Shown here: piece after piece, positions 1 to 6,586 of the stretch
Numbering within the stretch: the stretch's first letter is position 1
Layout of the letters: each line of letters starts with the position of its first letter
DNA from: Gammaproteobacteria bacterium
GTDB lineage: Bacteria > Pseudomonadota > Gammaproteobacteria > UBA1113
Assembly (NCBI GenBank): GCA_019752835.1
Contig: JAIELR010000156.1
Span: forward strand, 1 to 9,610
Length of the DNA stretch: 9,610 nucleotides
Direction of reading: 5' to 3'
Notes under the pieces: generated by a model
What the model saw: the letters and a program-made list of their open reading frames with translations, nothing else
Told to the model about the DNA's origin: nothing
Databases searched by the model: none
Program-made: the position numbers and the translations under genes

Positions 1-494
1 ATCACAATGGCAATAGCACAAACTAATAAGTGTCGATAAGAGGGGGGTAACGGGCGTTCCTGAAGGTACCAAGCAATAAAAATGGGAATGGCGAGTTTCA
101 TGATTTCAGAGGGTTGAAAACGAATAACACCTAGATCAAGCCAACGACGAGCCCCTTTACCTATATCACCCACAAATAAAACAGCAATAAGAAGCAAAAC
201 GCCGACGATGAATACCCACGGCACCCAAATTTTATATTTATGGGGTGGAATTTGAGCCACTGCAATCATCACGACATAGGCTAAACCAAGGCGGATAATT
301 TGTTGTAAAACCAGATCCTTGTTGCCATTGCTGGCACTGTATAAAATAGCAAGCCCGATGCCAGTCACAATGAGCAAGGCTGACAATAAAAAAGGGTCAA
401 TATGAAAACGCCGCCATAGACTTCTGTCCTGCAAAGAGGGGGTGGCGCTTCTTAATAAGCTCGATGGCTGATAGTGTTGTCCGATAAAGCTCAT
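1..494 (-). CDS. rodA: Peptidoglycan glycosyltransferase RodA, N-terminal part (cut by window edge)
   Basis: This is the N-terminal 164 residues of a SEDS-family protein that polymerises glycan strands in the inner membrane for lateral wall growth, working with PBP2. The frame opens with ATG at 494 and stays open to base 1. A cytoplasmic N-terminus of about 32 residues precedes hydrophobic segments at roughly 34-54, 61-81 and 90-109. The conserved RodA stretch GARRWLDLG (114-122) followed by RFQPSEIMKLA (125-135) is clear. The catalytic aspartate region lies beyond the window (E. coli RodA is about 370 residues). The start overlaps the mrdA stop as ATGA, so the pair is translationally coupled. 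The nearest Shine-Dalgarno-like AAGGA (506-510) lies inside the last unit of the mrdA tail repeat. The gene does not appear as a closed ORF because its stop is outside the window. Confidence 0.95.
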   Translation of the reverse strand, partial: MSFIGQHYQPSSLLRSATPSLQDRSLWRRFHIDPFLLSALLIVTGIGLAILYSASNGNKDLVLQQIIRLGLAYVVMIAVAQIPPHKYKIWVPWVFIVGVLLLIAVLFVGDIGKGARRWLDLGVIRFQPSEIMKLAIPIFIAWYLQERPLPPSYRHLLVCAIAIV

Positions 495-2395
495 TGTCTG
501 GGCGTTCCTTGTATGGGTGTTCCTTGTATGGGAGCTCCCTGCACGGGCGTTCCTTGTGTAGGCGTATCTTGTATGGGAGTTCCTTCAAAATAATAATCCA
601 TAATTTTACGCGTTGTAATTTTTGCATCCATGCTATTTTCGACAACAACAGCAATGGCTATCTGCGGATTATCAACCGGCGCAAAAGCGATAAAAAGGGT
701 ATTGTCGCGCAAATGTTTAGCAAGGTCAGCGTTTTTATCGGCGATAACCCCATGGGTGCTAAAAACCTGTGCCGTTCCGCTTTTGCCTGCAATACTATAG
801 GGTGCGTTACCAATAATCGCAGAGGTTCCACCTGGTTTTAAAACGTTAACCATTGCCGTAACGACTAAATCCCACGTTGGAGGGTCTACATTGATAACGG
901 GTAAGGCTTGGGGTTGAATTAGGGTTACATCATCGTTAGCGTCTATCATTTTTTGGACAAGATGAGGTCGATAACCTTTACCACGCATGGCAATTTGGGC
1001 AACACCATTAGCTTGTTGCAAGGGCGTGACCAAGTTATATCCTTGTCCAATGCTGCTAACAACGGTGTCACCTAAATACCAGGGCTCGTTTTTTGTTCGT
1101 CTTTTCCATTCTGGATTAGGGATCAAACCACCAATCTCTTCATCAACATCGAGGCCTGTTGGTTTACCAAAGCCAAAGTCACTCATAATGTAATTGATCC
1201 GCATGATGCCCATTTTCACACCTATGGTATAGAAAAAGGTATCGCATGATACGGTAATTGCTTTAGAAACATTCACGGTGCCGTGCCCACCTTTTTTCCA
1301 GTCACGATAAACATGTGAACTATTAGGAAGCATGAAATAACCAGGATCATGTATTTGAAACGTTGGTGTAATAACACCAGAGCTTAAACCTTCAAGCGCC
1401 AAAAAGGGTTTTATGGTTGAGCCTGGTGGATAAAGACCTCGAATGGCTCGATTATTAAGGGGATTATTAGGATCTTTTTGTAAAATTTGATAAACCGTAT
1501 TTTGAATTCCTTGTACAAATAAATTGGGGTCATAGGCTGGATTACTAGCTAATGCAAGAACCTCACCGTTTTGGGGATTAATGACCACGGCGGCGCCATT
1601 ATTTTGTCCTAAGGCTTGCATGGCTGCTTGTTGTAAGCCACTGTCTATCGTTAGATAGAGATTTTTACCTGAAACAGGCGGCGTTCTTTTCAGTACGCGA
1701 ACAATTCGACCACTCGCGTCGGTTTCTACTTGTTGATAACCCACGGTGCCATGCAAAACAGATTCGTATGATTTTTCAATACCTAATTTGCCGATAAAAT
1801 TAGTTCCGCTGTAATTAACAGGGTCGATAGTGGTGAGGTCTTGTTCATTGATGCGCCCAACATAGCCTAGGACATCGACCATATTGGCGCCCAGTGGATA
1901 ATAACGAATCATTTGTGCGCCAACGACCACGCCAGGAAAGCGATATTGATTGACATAAAAACGGGCTAACTCATCTTCATTTAATTTTAAACGCAGGGAT
2001 ACGGTATCAAATTGCCGATGTTGCTTTAACTGTTTATAAAATGATTTTAAATCATCATTGCTGATGGGTATGATCGTTTGAAGTTCAGCAATAGTTTTCT
2101 TTAAATTTTTAATTTTGTCAGGAATAATTTCCAAACTAAAAACAGGAACGTTTTGAGCAATGAGTATTCCTTTGCGATCATAAATCAAGCCGCGGTTAGG
2201 CGCGATAGGCAGCAACGTTAGCTGATTTTTCTGGGAAAGGGTCGTATAAAGTTCATGTTGGATAACTTGCAAATAGAATAAGCGGCAAATGAGGATTGCT
2301 GCCAAAATGAGCATTAAAAACATGGCGATAAGCAGCCGTCTTTGAAAGAGTTGCTTCTCTAGCTTTTTGTCCTTGAGCGTGAGGCGGTTTCCCAT
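491..2395 (-). CDS. mrdA: Penicillin-binding protein 2 (elongasome transpeptidase)
   Basis: A 634-residue monofunctional class B PBP that cross-links peptidoglycan during cell elongation with RodA. It is anchored in the inner membrane and its catalytic domain is periplasmic. Visible parts: a basic cytoplasmic N-terminus, one membrane segment (about 21-45), the pedestal/dimerisation domain opening with NRGLIYDRKG (67-76), and a transpeptidase domain with the three active-site motifs S326-T-I-K329, S383-C-D385 and K538-S-G-T541. The SCD form of the second motif is typical of PBP2. ATG at 2395 fits the N-terminus of E. coli PBP2, although the ribosome site is weak. The core ends near MDYYFE (599-604) and is followed by an unusual 30-residue tail of six XTPxQ-like pentapeptides (605-634). 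The rlmH gene that normally precedes mrdA is missing, so mrdA probably has its own promoter. Confidence 0.97.
   Translation of the reverse strand: MGNRLTLKDKKLEKQLFQRRLLIAMFLMLILAAILICRLFYLQVIQHELYTTLSQKNQLTLLPIAPNRGLIYDRKGILIAQNVPVFSLEIIPDKIKNLKKTIAELQTIIPISNDDLKSFYKQLKQHRQFDTVSLRLKLNEDELARFYVNQYRFPGVVVGAQMIRYYPLGANMVDVLGYVGRINEQDLTTIDPVNYSGTNFIGKLGIEKSYESVLHGTVGYQQVETDASGRIVRVLKRTPPVSGKNLYLTIDSGLQQAAMQALGQNNGAAVVINPQNGEVLALASNPAYDPNLFVQGIQNTVYQILQKDPNNPLNNRAIRGLYPPGSTIKPFLALEGLSSGVITPTFQIHDPGYFMLPNSSHVYRDWKKGGHGTVNVSKAITVSCDTFFYTIGVKMGIMRINYIMSDFGFGKPTGLDVDEEIGGLIPNPEWKRRTKNEPWYLGDTVVSSIGQGYNLVTPLQQANGVAQIAMRGKGYRPHLVQKMIDANDDVTLIQPQALPVINVDPPTWDLVVTAMVNVLKPGGTSAIIGNAPYSIAGKSGTAQVFSTHGVIADKNADLAKHLRDNTLFIAFAPVDNPQIAIAVVVENSMDAKITTRKIMDYYFEGTPIQDTPTQGTPVQGAPIQGTPIQGTPRQ
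494..583. repeat. 15-bp minisatellite, six in-frame units, encoding the PBP2 C-terminal tail
   Basis: Six tandem 15-bp units at the 3' end of mrdA encode GTPIQ, DTPTQ, GTPVQ, GAPIQ, GTPIQ and GTPRQ (PBP2 residues 605-634, minus strand). Units differ at a few bases. Because the unit is 15 bp, gain or loss of copies would lengthen or shorten the tail without shifting the frame. Most units contain AAGGAA or a close variant on the minus strand. The last of these (505-510) is the only Shine-Dalgarno-like sequence before the rodA start at 494, about 11 nt away. The tail would be periplasmic. Its function is unknown. Confidence 0.9.
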
Positions 2396-2426
2396 AATTT
2401 CAATCTTTTAAATCCGTATGCGGTGT

Positions 2427-2555
2427 ATATACTCAAAGCAATTCGGTTTTTGGCTAGGCGCTTTGGTCGAGAGCCACCGGAGCGTACTTCCTGTACATGA
2501 CGGTGGTGAGCGACCCAAAGCAACAACGCCAAAAATTAAATTGCGAAGAGTATAT
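2427..2555. repeat. 129-bp imperfect palindrome with symmetric internal loops
   Basis: The two halves pair in blocks: ATATACTC (2427-2434) with GAGTATAT (2548-2555); GCAATT with AATTGC; TTTTTGGC with GCCAAAAA; GCTTTG with CAAAGC; CCACCG with CGGTGG; and GTAC with GTAC around the loop TTCCT. Between the outer blocks are 3x3, 3x3 and about 5x6 internal loops. Further in, a short TCG/CGA pairing and a roughly 4x4 loop precede the apex. It occupies most of the intergenic space between the divergent mrdA and Sel1-protein genes and contains no ORF. It resembles dispersed palindromic intergenic repeats of bacterial genomes. Whether it recurs elsewhere in this genome cannot be seen from one window. 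It may act as a cruciform, or as a hairpin in the mrdA leader RNA. Confidence 0.8.
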
Positions 2556-2582
2556 TGTATAGAAACATCGAGAATGCTCCAA
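2554..2582 (-). promoter_or_regulatory. Candidate sigma-70 promoter for mrdA–rodA
   Basis: Read on the minus strand, TTGGAG (2577-2582, half match to the -35 consensus) is followed after exactly 17 nt by TACAAT (2554-2559, 5 of 6 to the -10 consensus). Transcription would begin near 2547 and run through the 129-bp palindrome before reaching the mrdA ATG at 2395, giving a leader of about 150 nt. The -35 box is weak. The call rests on spacing, the good -10 box and the need for a promoter once the operon is split by an opposite-strand gene. Confidence 0.3.
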
Positions 2583-2587
2583 GCATG

Positions 2588-2616
2588 TTGACAAACTTTA
2601 TTAAATGGGCAAATAT
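2588..2616 (+). promoter_or_regulatory. Candidate sigma-70 promoter for the Sel1-repeat gene
   Basis: A perfect TTGACA (2588-2593) is followed after 17 nt by AAATAT (2611-2616), which keeps only A2, A5 and T6 of the -10 consensus. Transcription would begin near 2623, about 55 nt before the ATG at 2678. It lies back to back with the candidate mrdA promoter, with only 5 nt between the two -35 boxes. It competes with the alternative reading in which this stretch codes for the N-terminus of the protein. Confidence 0.35.
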
Positions 2617-2664
2617 CGTGGGGCCTTTTCTCATTATTGGATTTGAGATGTTAGGCGCCAAATT

Positions 2665-2670
2665 AGGGGA
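2665..2670 (+). promoter_or_regulatory. Shine-Dalgarno site deciding the Sel1-gene start
   Basis: AGGGGA sits 7 nt before the ATG at 2678. It is the best ribosome-binding match before any in-frame start of this gene. The alternative starts, TTG 2555, ATG 2585 and ATG 2648, have poor or badly spaced sites. Confidence 0.55.
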
Positions 2671-2677
2671 TGTAGCC

Positions 2678-3781
2678 ATGGATAGCTCACAAAAAAAACA
2701 GCATTATAGACCATTATTTACTCTGTTACGCGTCGGTTCAAAGGAATATGCCGTTCTAGATAAAGCACTTGCGAATGAACGAGCTGCCATTTATTTATCG
2801 CGAGCCTTGTATTTAATAGACTCTAACGACCCGGCTCGGTATAACAACACGATCAATTATGAATTATTGATTGCCTGCGACTTAGGCTCGGCTGATGCCG
2901 CGTTTCTGTTGGCATGTCGCAGTCTTGATCCCATTATTCAAGTCCCTTTTCCCATCGAGGATGCTGTTCTATTTTTAAAATTGGCGGCAGATCGTGGCCA
3001 TGCAGAGGCTGCTTATCAACTTGCCTCTTGTTACGCTTCGATGGGACAGCACAAAAATACCGAACAAACCTGCGCGCATTATTTTCATCATGTTGACCCT
3101 GCCGAACGAGCTCGATTAGCGCAGCATTATTTTGAAATTGCCGCTGCAGCAGGTCATCGTGAAGCGATTGAAGAGTTGGTTATTGCCTATGCCTATGGTA
3201 GAGGTTATATCAACAAAGATGCTCAACGATTTGTCGATCTTTGCGAAAAATTGATTACAGAAGGCGACCAATCGGTTGCATTGGGATATGGGGCTTGGCT
3301 TACCGGAATGACCGTTGATGGTGATGATCCTCTCCCTGAAGCAATATATTTGCCTAAGGATGGCGCTCACGGGTTAACATGTTTGATCAAGGCGTCAAAT
3401 GGGGCTGATATTTATTTGGCTCAACATGCTCTTCATCTTTTTTCTCTTGCATTTTATGCTGGGACTTGGAATAGTTTCCCTACGCATTATGTTTCTAAGC
3501 AATTGCATGCCGCTGTCGAGGCGGGTAGTCAATTATTAGCGCTGTATTTTGCGTGGTATGCAATTCCCATGCACCGTCGTTGTAGTATGCCTTCTTTTCT
3601 TGACCGGCAACAATTAACGCTTTTGGCGAGTTTTGTCGAACAAGACGAGGCAAAAGCGATGGCTTATCTGGATAAGGCGCTTATTGGGCCCAATATTCAA
3701 CTTTCATCAATAGCTAAAGACTTGCTGTTGCAGGTGTTTAGTTATTCGAGCACGGAAGTTGAGGGGCAGTTTGCGAATTGA
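2678..3781 (+). CDS. Sel1-like repeat protein, function unknown
   Basis: A 367-residue protein (from ATG 2678) on the strand opposite to all its neighbours. It is made of Sel1/TPR-type alpha-helical pairs with the spacing A..AA..GH..A...LA: clear units around residues 96-123 (FLKLAADRGHAEAAYQLA) and 145-181 (FEIAAAAGHREAIEEL, then AYGRGYINKDA), with degenerate ones around 61-84, 182-210, 226-262 and 273-296. Such solenoids bind other proteins and have no enzymatic motif, and none is seen here. From this start there is no signal peptide or membrane segment. The frame stays open upstream to TTG 2555, which would add a moderately hydrophobic 41-residue extension, but the strong AGGGGA site favours 2678. 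The gene stands where rlmH is normally found and is flanked by palindromic elements. Sel1 proteins are common in Legionellales and some are secreted effectors or envelope proteins. Nothing here proves either role. Confidence 0.85.
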   Translation: MDSSQKKQHYRPLFTLLRVGSKEYAVLDKALANERAAIYLSRALYLIDSNDPARYNNTINYELLIACDLGSADAAFLLACRSLDPIIQVPFPIEDAVLFLKLAADRGHAEAAYQLASCYASMGQHKNTEQTCAHYFHHVDPAERARLAQHYFEIAAAAGHREAIEELVIAYAYGRGYINKDAQRFVDLCEKLITEGDQSVALGYGAWLTGMTVDGDDPLPEAIYLPKDGAHGLTCLIKASNGADIYLAQHALHLFSLAFYAGTWNSFPTHYVSKQLHAAVEAGSQLLALYFAWYAIPMHRRCSMPSFLDRQQLTLLASFVEQDEAKAMAYLDKALIGPNIQLSSIAKDLLLQVFSYSSTEVEGQFAN

Positions 3782-3796
3782 TGTTACCTAGTTTAT

Positions 3797-4023
3797 GTAG
3801 CCCGTATTAAAGCGCTTTAGATGCACGGTGTAGCGGCGCCAATATGCTTGATAATCCCACAAATAGAGATGATTAAAGGATGGCGCGTAATACGGGGGGC
3901 AGGTGATTATGCGAAGGCCGACCCCGTATTACGCTTTTATCGTGAGAGCTCTTGTTCGTGCCTCATTTGCAATATCCAAAAACGATACATTCCAAGCGTT
4001 ATTTCCGCTTTAATACGGGCTAC
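3797..4023. repeat. Nested REP/BIME-like element with perfect 18-bp inverted ends
   Basis: The ends, GTAGCCCGTATTAAAGCG (3797-3814) and its exact reverse complement (4006-4023), enclose a second perfect 13-bp inverted repeat (3885-3897 and 3922-3934, GCGTAATACGGGG/CCCCGTATTACGC). All four arms are variants of one motif, CCCGTATTA..GC, in alternating orientation (+,-,+,-), which is the layout of a BIME-type cluster of REP sequences. It fills the gap between two convergent genes, starting 15 bp after the Sel1-gene stop and ending 4 bp before the rsfS stop. No transposase is inside. It could equally be a small MITE. No obvious target-site duplication is visible at the edges. Confidence 0.8.
3885..3938 (+). 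terminator. Possible intrinsic terminator downstream of the Sel1-repeat gene
   Basis: The inner 13-bp perfect stem of the repeat element is GC-rich at its loop end and is followed directly by TTTT (3935-3938) on the plus strand. The loop is long (24 nt), the U-run is short, and the hairpin lies about 100 nt past the stop codon, so termination is uncertain. On the minus strand no U-run follows, so it is less likely to serve rsfS. Confidence 0.35.
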
Positions 4024-4027
4024 GAGA

Positions 4028-4348
4028 TTATTTATCCCACAATGCTTCAAGTTGATAGAACTCGCGCGTATTAAACTGCATGACGTGAACAATCGCATCG
4101 CCCAAATCGACAAGCACCCATTCGCCGTCCGTTTCGCCCTCTACTCCTAAAGGTCGAATCCCTGCAGCTCTTGCTTTTTCTGCGATATTATTCGCGATAG
4201 ACTTGACATGGCGGCTTGAGTTGCCTGTACAAATCAGCATCATATCTGTGATGCTGGTGCGGGAGCGTACGTCAAGTGCAACGATATCGATTGCCTTCAT
4301 ATCTTCTAGATTATCGATGAGAAATTTTTTTAATTCGTCATATTTCAT
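4028..4348 (-). CDS. rsfS: Ribosomal silencing factor RsfS (YbeB/Iojap family)
   Basis: A 106-residue cytoplasmic protein, the usual family length. The family binds ribosomal protein L14 on the 50S subunit and blocks subunit joining when nutrients are scarce. Diagnostic conserved stretches are [15 protein letters not shown] (21-35), the [12 protein letters not shown] block (41-52), [17 protein letters not shown] (65-81) and the C-terminal [17 protein letters not shown]. The ATG at 4348 overlaps the nadD stop as ATGA, so it is the last gene of the coupled run from leuS. In E. coli and many relatives rlmH and then mrdA follow on the same strand. Here the next thing downstream is the inverted-repeat element and then a gene facing the other way. 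Confidence 0.96.
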   Translation of the reverse strand: MKYDELKKFLIDNLEDMKAIDIVALDVRSRTSITDMMLICTGNSSRHVKSIANNIAEKARAAGIRPLGVEGETDGEWVLVDLGDAIVHVMQFNTREFYQLEALWDK

Positions 4349-4998
4349 GGTAGTAACTCGTATAAATGGTGTGTTTTAATATAAGCCAGAACGGTATCTG
4401 GCAGTAAATAGCGGGGGCTATAACCCGCTTCCAGTTGACAGCGTATTGCTGTTGAAGAAATATCCAGAGGGGTCACAAACTGTAGAAAAATTTTTCCCGC
4501 CAAGGTTTCATGTAAATCCCCATAGTCGAGTGTTTGACGAGTTTTAAGAAATCGTTCTATTTCTGAATCAAGATGCATTTTTTGACCGGCCCGAACGGCA
4601 ACAACAATATGAGCAAAATCGGGAATGCTGTGCCAATTTTTCCATGTAGCAATATTAACAAATGCATCCGAGCCCATAATGAGGACCAATGGCACATCAG
4701 GATGCGTCTTTCTCAAGGCCGTGAGTGTTTCTATCGTGTAAGAGGGTGTTTCACGAATAAGCTCTTGATCACTGGCGACAATGCGGGAATCATCAGCAAG
4801 TGCCAGTTGTATCATGGCTAAACGGTGTTGCGGTGCTGCAAAAGAGCGCTCTTTATGAACCGGCGCTTGGCAGGGAATGAGAAGAATTTTTTGAAGATCA
4901 ATAATCTGAACCAATTCAGTCGCTGTGCGTAAATGCCCAAAATGAATGGGATCAAACGATCCACCCATCACGCCAATTGGTTTTTGAAATGTTGTCAT
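4345..4998 (-). CDS. nadD: Nicotinate-nucleotide adenylyltransferase
   Basis: A 217-residue cytoplasmic enzyme that transfers AMP from ATP to nicotinate mononucleotide to make deamido-NAD, the penultimate step of NAD synthesis. It shows the nucleotidyltransferase signature [11 protein letters not shown] (12-22, with the HxGH-type ATP site), SYTIETL (86-92), MGSDAF (108-113) and the C-terminal ISSTAIR (180-186), so it looks intact. The frame is open to 5028, but the start at 4998 is chosen because GGAGG lies 6 nt before it and [16 protein letters not shown] fits the family N-terminus. This start overlaps the holA stop by one base (TGATG), and the stop overlaps the rsfS start by 4 nt. Confidence 0.97.
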   Translation of the reverse strand: MTTFQKPIGVMGGSFDPIHFGHLRTATELVQIIDLQKILLIPCQAPVHKERSFAAPQHRLAMIQLALADDSRIVASDQELIRETPSYTIETLTALRKTHPDVPLVLIMGSDAFVNIATWKNWHSIPDFAHIVVAVRAGQKMHLDSEIERFLKTRQTLDYGDLHETLAGKIFLQFVTPLDISSTAIRCQLEAGYSPRYLLPDTVLAYIKTHHLYELLP

Positions 4999-6008
4999 CA
5001 CATTCCTCCGCAATAAGATAAGCACCATGCCTCAAGCGTTGGCCATAAAGGCAGCATAAGAGCCCCTTTTATAATGGCATCAATATTCGCCGCCTCGCTC
5101 AATAAGCGGTGCATCGTTAATGGCGTCAATCGTACTAATGCAGACTCAACCACTCGTTTGCGCACAGGTAAAACCCTGAAGTCGCGAAAAATGATATCTA
5201 AACGTTCTCCTTTTTTCAGTTTTGTATGCATTTCATACAGTTGCCGCAGCTCACGTGTCAATGCCCATAATATCAGTATGGGTTCAGTTCCCATTTCATG
5301 CAATTTTTGTACAATACGAATACACGTTTTTTGATTGCCTGCATCGCAACTATCCACCAATTTAAAAATATCAAATTCTGCTTGATCGCTAATTAATTCA
5401 GTTAAATCAGTTAGTTTAATCGTTGTTTGAGGCTCAAAGAGCAATTTTAATTGTTCGATAATTTGCTTCATGGCCAGCAAGTTGCCGGTATTCTGTTGCA
5501 TGATCCAATCAAGCGCAAGTGGCTCAATAGAGAGTTGTGCAGCACGTATATGATTTAAAAACCAATTTTTTTGCTCTTGTACGCCCAGTGGCCAAATTTG
5601 CATGGTTACCCCAAATGTATCTAGGGCTTGATACCATTTGGTTTTTAATGAAGCAGCGTCAAGACGAGGACAAACAATGAATAAAAGGGTATCGGCATCA
5701 CGTCGCTCACAAAATTTTTGGAGTGCTTTTGCGCCCTTGTCACCGGGCTTCCCCGTCCGAATATGTAATATATGGAGTTGTCGTTGAGCAAAAAGGGAGT
5801 TCGTTTGCGTTGAAAGTAGCCAAGCATCCCAATCAAAATGCGTATCAACGGTACTGATGTGTTTTTCATCAAAGCCATGCTGCACCGCACAGGCGGTGAG
5901 CGTCGCTAGACTTTCTTCGATTAACACCACTTCATCACTGCTCAATAAATAGAGAGGGTATACGCGATTTTGCAAATGCCTACTTAATTGTTCAAAAGAT
6001 AATTTCAT
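4998..6008 (-). CDS. holA: DNA polymerase III delta subunit
   Basis: A 336-residue subunit of the clamp-loader complex that opens the beta sliding clamp during chromosome replication. The length is close to E. coli HolA (343). Recognisable are the N-terminal FEQLSRHLQN…YLLSSDEVVLIEES region (5-33), the conserved SLFAQRQLHILHI strand/turn (71-83), the central GNLLAMKQIIEQLKLL helix (175-190) and DIFKLVDSCDAGN (213-225), followed by the helical collar domain with LILWALTRELRQLYEM (245-260). As in the family, there are no Walker motifs. The ATG at 6008 overlaps the lptE stop by 4 nt, with no clear Shine-Dalgarno site, so translation is probably coupled. Confidence 0.95.
   Translation of the reverse strand: MKLSFEQLSRHLQNRVYPLYLLSSDEVVLIEESLATLTACAVQHGFDEKHISTVDTHFDWDAWLLSTQTNSLFAQRQLHILHIRTGKPGDKGAKALQKFCERRDADTLLFIVCPRLDAASLKTKWYQALDTFGVTMQIWPLGVQEQKNWFLNHIRAAQLSIEPLALDWIMQQNTGNLLAMKQIIEQLKLLFEPQTTIKLTDLTELISDQAEFDIFKLVDSCDAGNQKTCIRIVQKLHEMGTEPILILWALTRELRQLYEMHTKLKKGERLDIIFRDFRVLPVRKRVVESALVRLTPLTMHRLLSEAANIDAIIKGALMLPLWPTLEAWCLSYCGGM
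5005..5009 (-). promoter_or_regulatory. Strong Shine-Dalgarno site for nadD
   Basis: GGAGG on the minus strand, 6 nt before the ATG at 4998 and inside the last codons of holA. It is the strongest ribosome site in the operon and decides against the longer reading that begins at 5028. Confidence 0.8.
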
Positions 6009-6586
6009 GAGGCTGATTTTGGTTTGGGTGGAGGCGACGAATTAATGCTTTTAAGGGCTACTTGTGCATCCGTCGAGCCGAGCTGCGTAATAATCTGATA
6101 GACAGCATCTTGTTGCATTTGAGATTGCACGCTTTGCTCAACAGAATCGGTGCTTAATACTTGATTTTGGTTAAGCGAATATTGTTGGGCTAGTCGTACT
6201 ACTTTTGGCCCAAAAATAGATACGCCTTTGGCGTTGGCCAAGTGGTAGATTATCGTATAATACATAATGTACTGCTCGGTACTGGAGCTTGAACTTTGTG
6301 TATAGGAGTTGCTTGAAAATGCTTCACTATCAATGACAAGGGTAAGTGGCGGCTTTTGTATTGCGGGAATTATATTAACCCCCATTTGAGTCAAAATACT
6401 CGTTAATAGTTGAGTTAATTTGCCATATGGAGAGGCGCTTTGTATCGCCATTTCATGCAAATTGGAAGGCAAAGGCGGATTTGAACGAAGATGGAAGCCA
6501 CAACCAGACAGCAGCAGCATAAAACCTGACAACAGTAGCAGTGCAAAAAAATTATTTTGATGAGTCATTTTAGTCATGATAATCAC
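6005..6586 (-). CDS. lptE: LPS-assembly lipoprotein LptE
   Basis: A 193-residue outer-membrane lipoprotein that plugs the LptD barrel and helps deliver lipopolysaccharide to the cell surface. A hydrophobic signal peptide (about 11-27) ends in the lipobox LLSG-C29, and GCGFHLR (28-34) is the family hallmark. There is a polyserine run around 98-102 and a proline/lysine-rich tail (SSPPPKPKSAS). The length equals E. coli LptE. The start given is GTG 6586, which overlaps the leuS stop as GTGA. ATG 6577 (three codons in) and ATG 6568 also leave the lipobox intact, and none has a good ribosome site. The position between leuS and holA is the conserved one. The upstream gene lnt would acylate this lipoprotein. 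Confidence 0.93.
   Translation of the reverse strand: MIIMTKMTHQNNFFALLLLSGFMLLLSGCGFHLRSNPPLPSNLHEMAIQSASPYGKLTQLLTSILTQMGVNIIPAIQKPPLTLVIDSEAFSSNSYTQSSSSSTEQYIMYYTIIYHLANAKGVSIFGPKVVRLAQQYSLNQNQVLSTDSVEQSVQSQMQQDAVYQIITQLGSTDAQVALKSINSSPPPKPKSAS

Noticed and set aside
397..654. Minus-strand ORF of 85 codons spanning the mrdA–rodA junction
   Set aside because: It is an out-of-frame reading of the same repeat. Both real genes have clear family matches in other frames.
494..841. Plus-strand ORF of 115 codons opposite the 3' end of mrdA
   Set aside because: It is antisense to the minisatellite and transpeptidase domain. Its repetitive N-terminus only mirrors the 15-bp repeat.
3116..3370. Minus-strand ORF inside the Sel1-repeat gene
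   Set aside because: It is a shadow of the repeat-coding frame, with no family features.
3990..4027. Small hairpin (AAGCG/CGCTT) just past rsfS considered as its terminator
   Set aside because: The stem is only 5 bp and no U-run follows on the minus strand.
3821..4150. Plus-strand ORF of 109 codons across the inverted-repeat element and rsfS
   Set aside because: Half is antisense to rsfS and half lies in palindromic DNA. There is no ribosome site and no recognisable domain.
4573..5334. Plus-strand ORFs opposite nadD and holA
   Set aside because: They are antisense shadows of two well-supported genes, without domains.
6583..6586. Possible pseudogene or frameshift signals at the many overlapping gene ends in the leuS–rsfS run
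   Set aside because: All overlaps are clean GTGA, ATGA or TGATG junctions between full-length genes, which is normal translational coupling.
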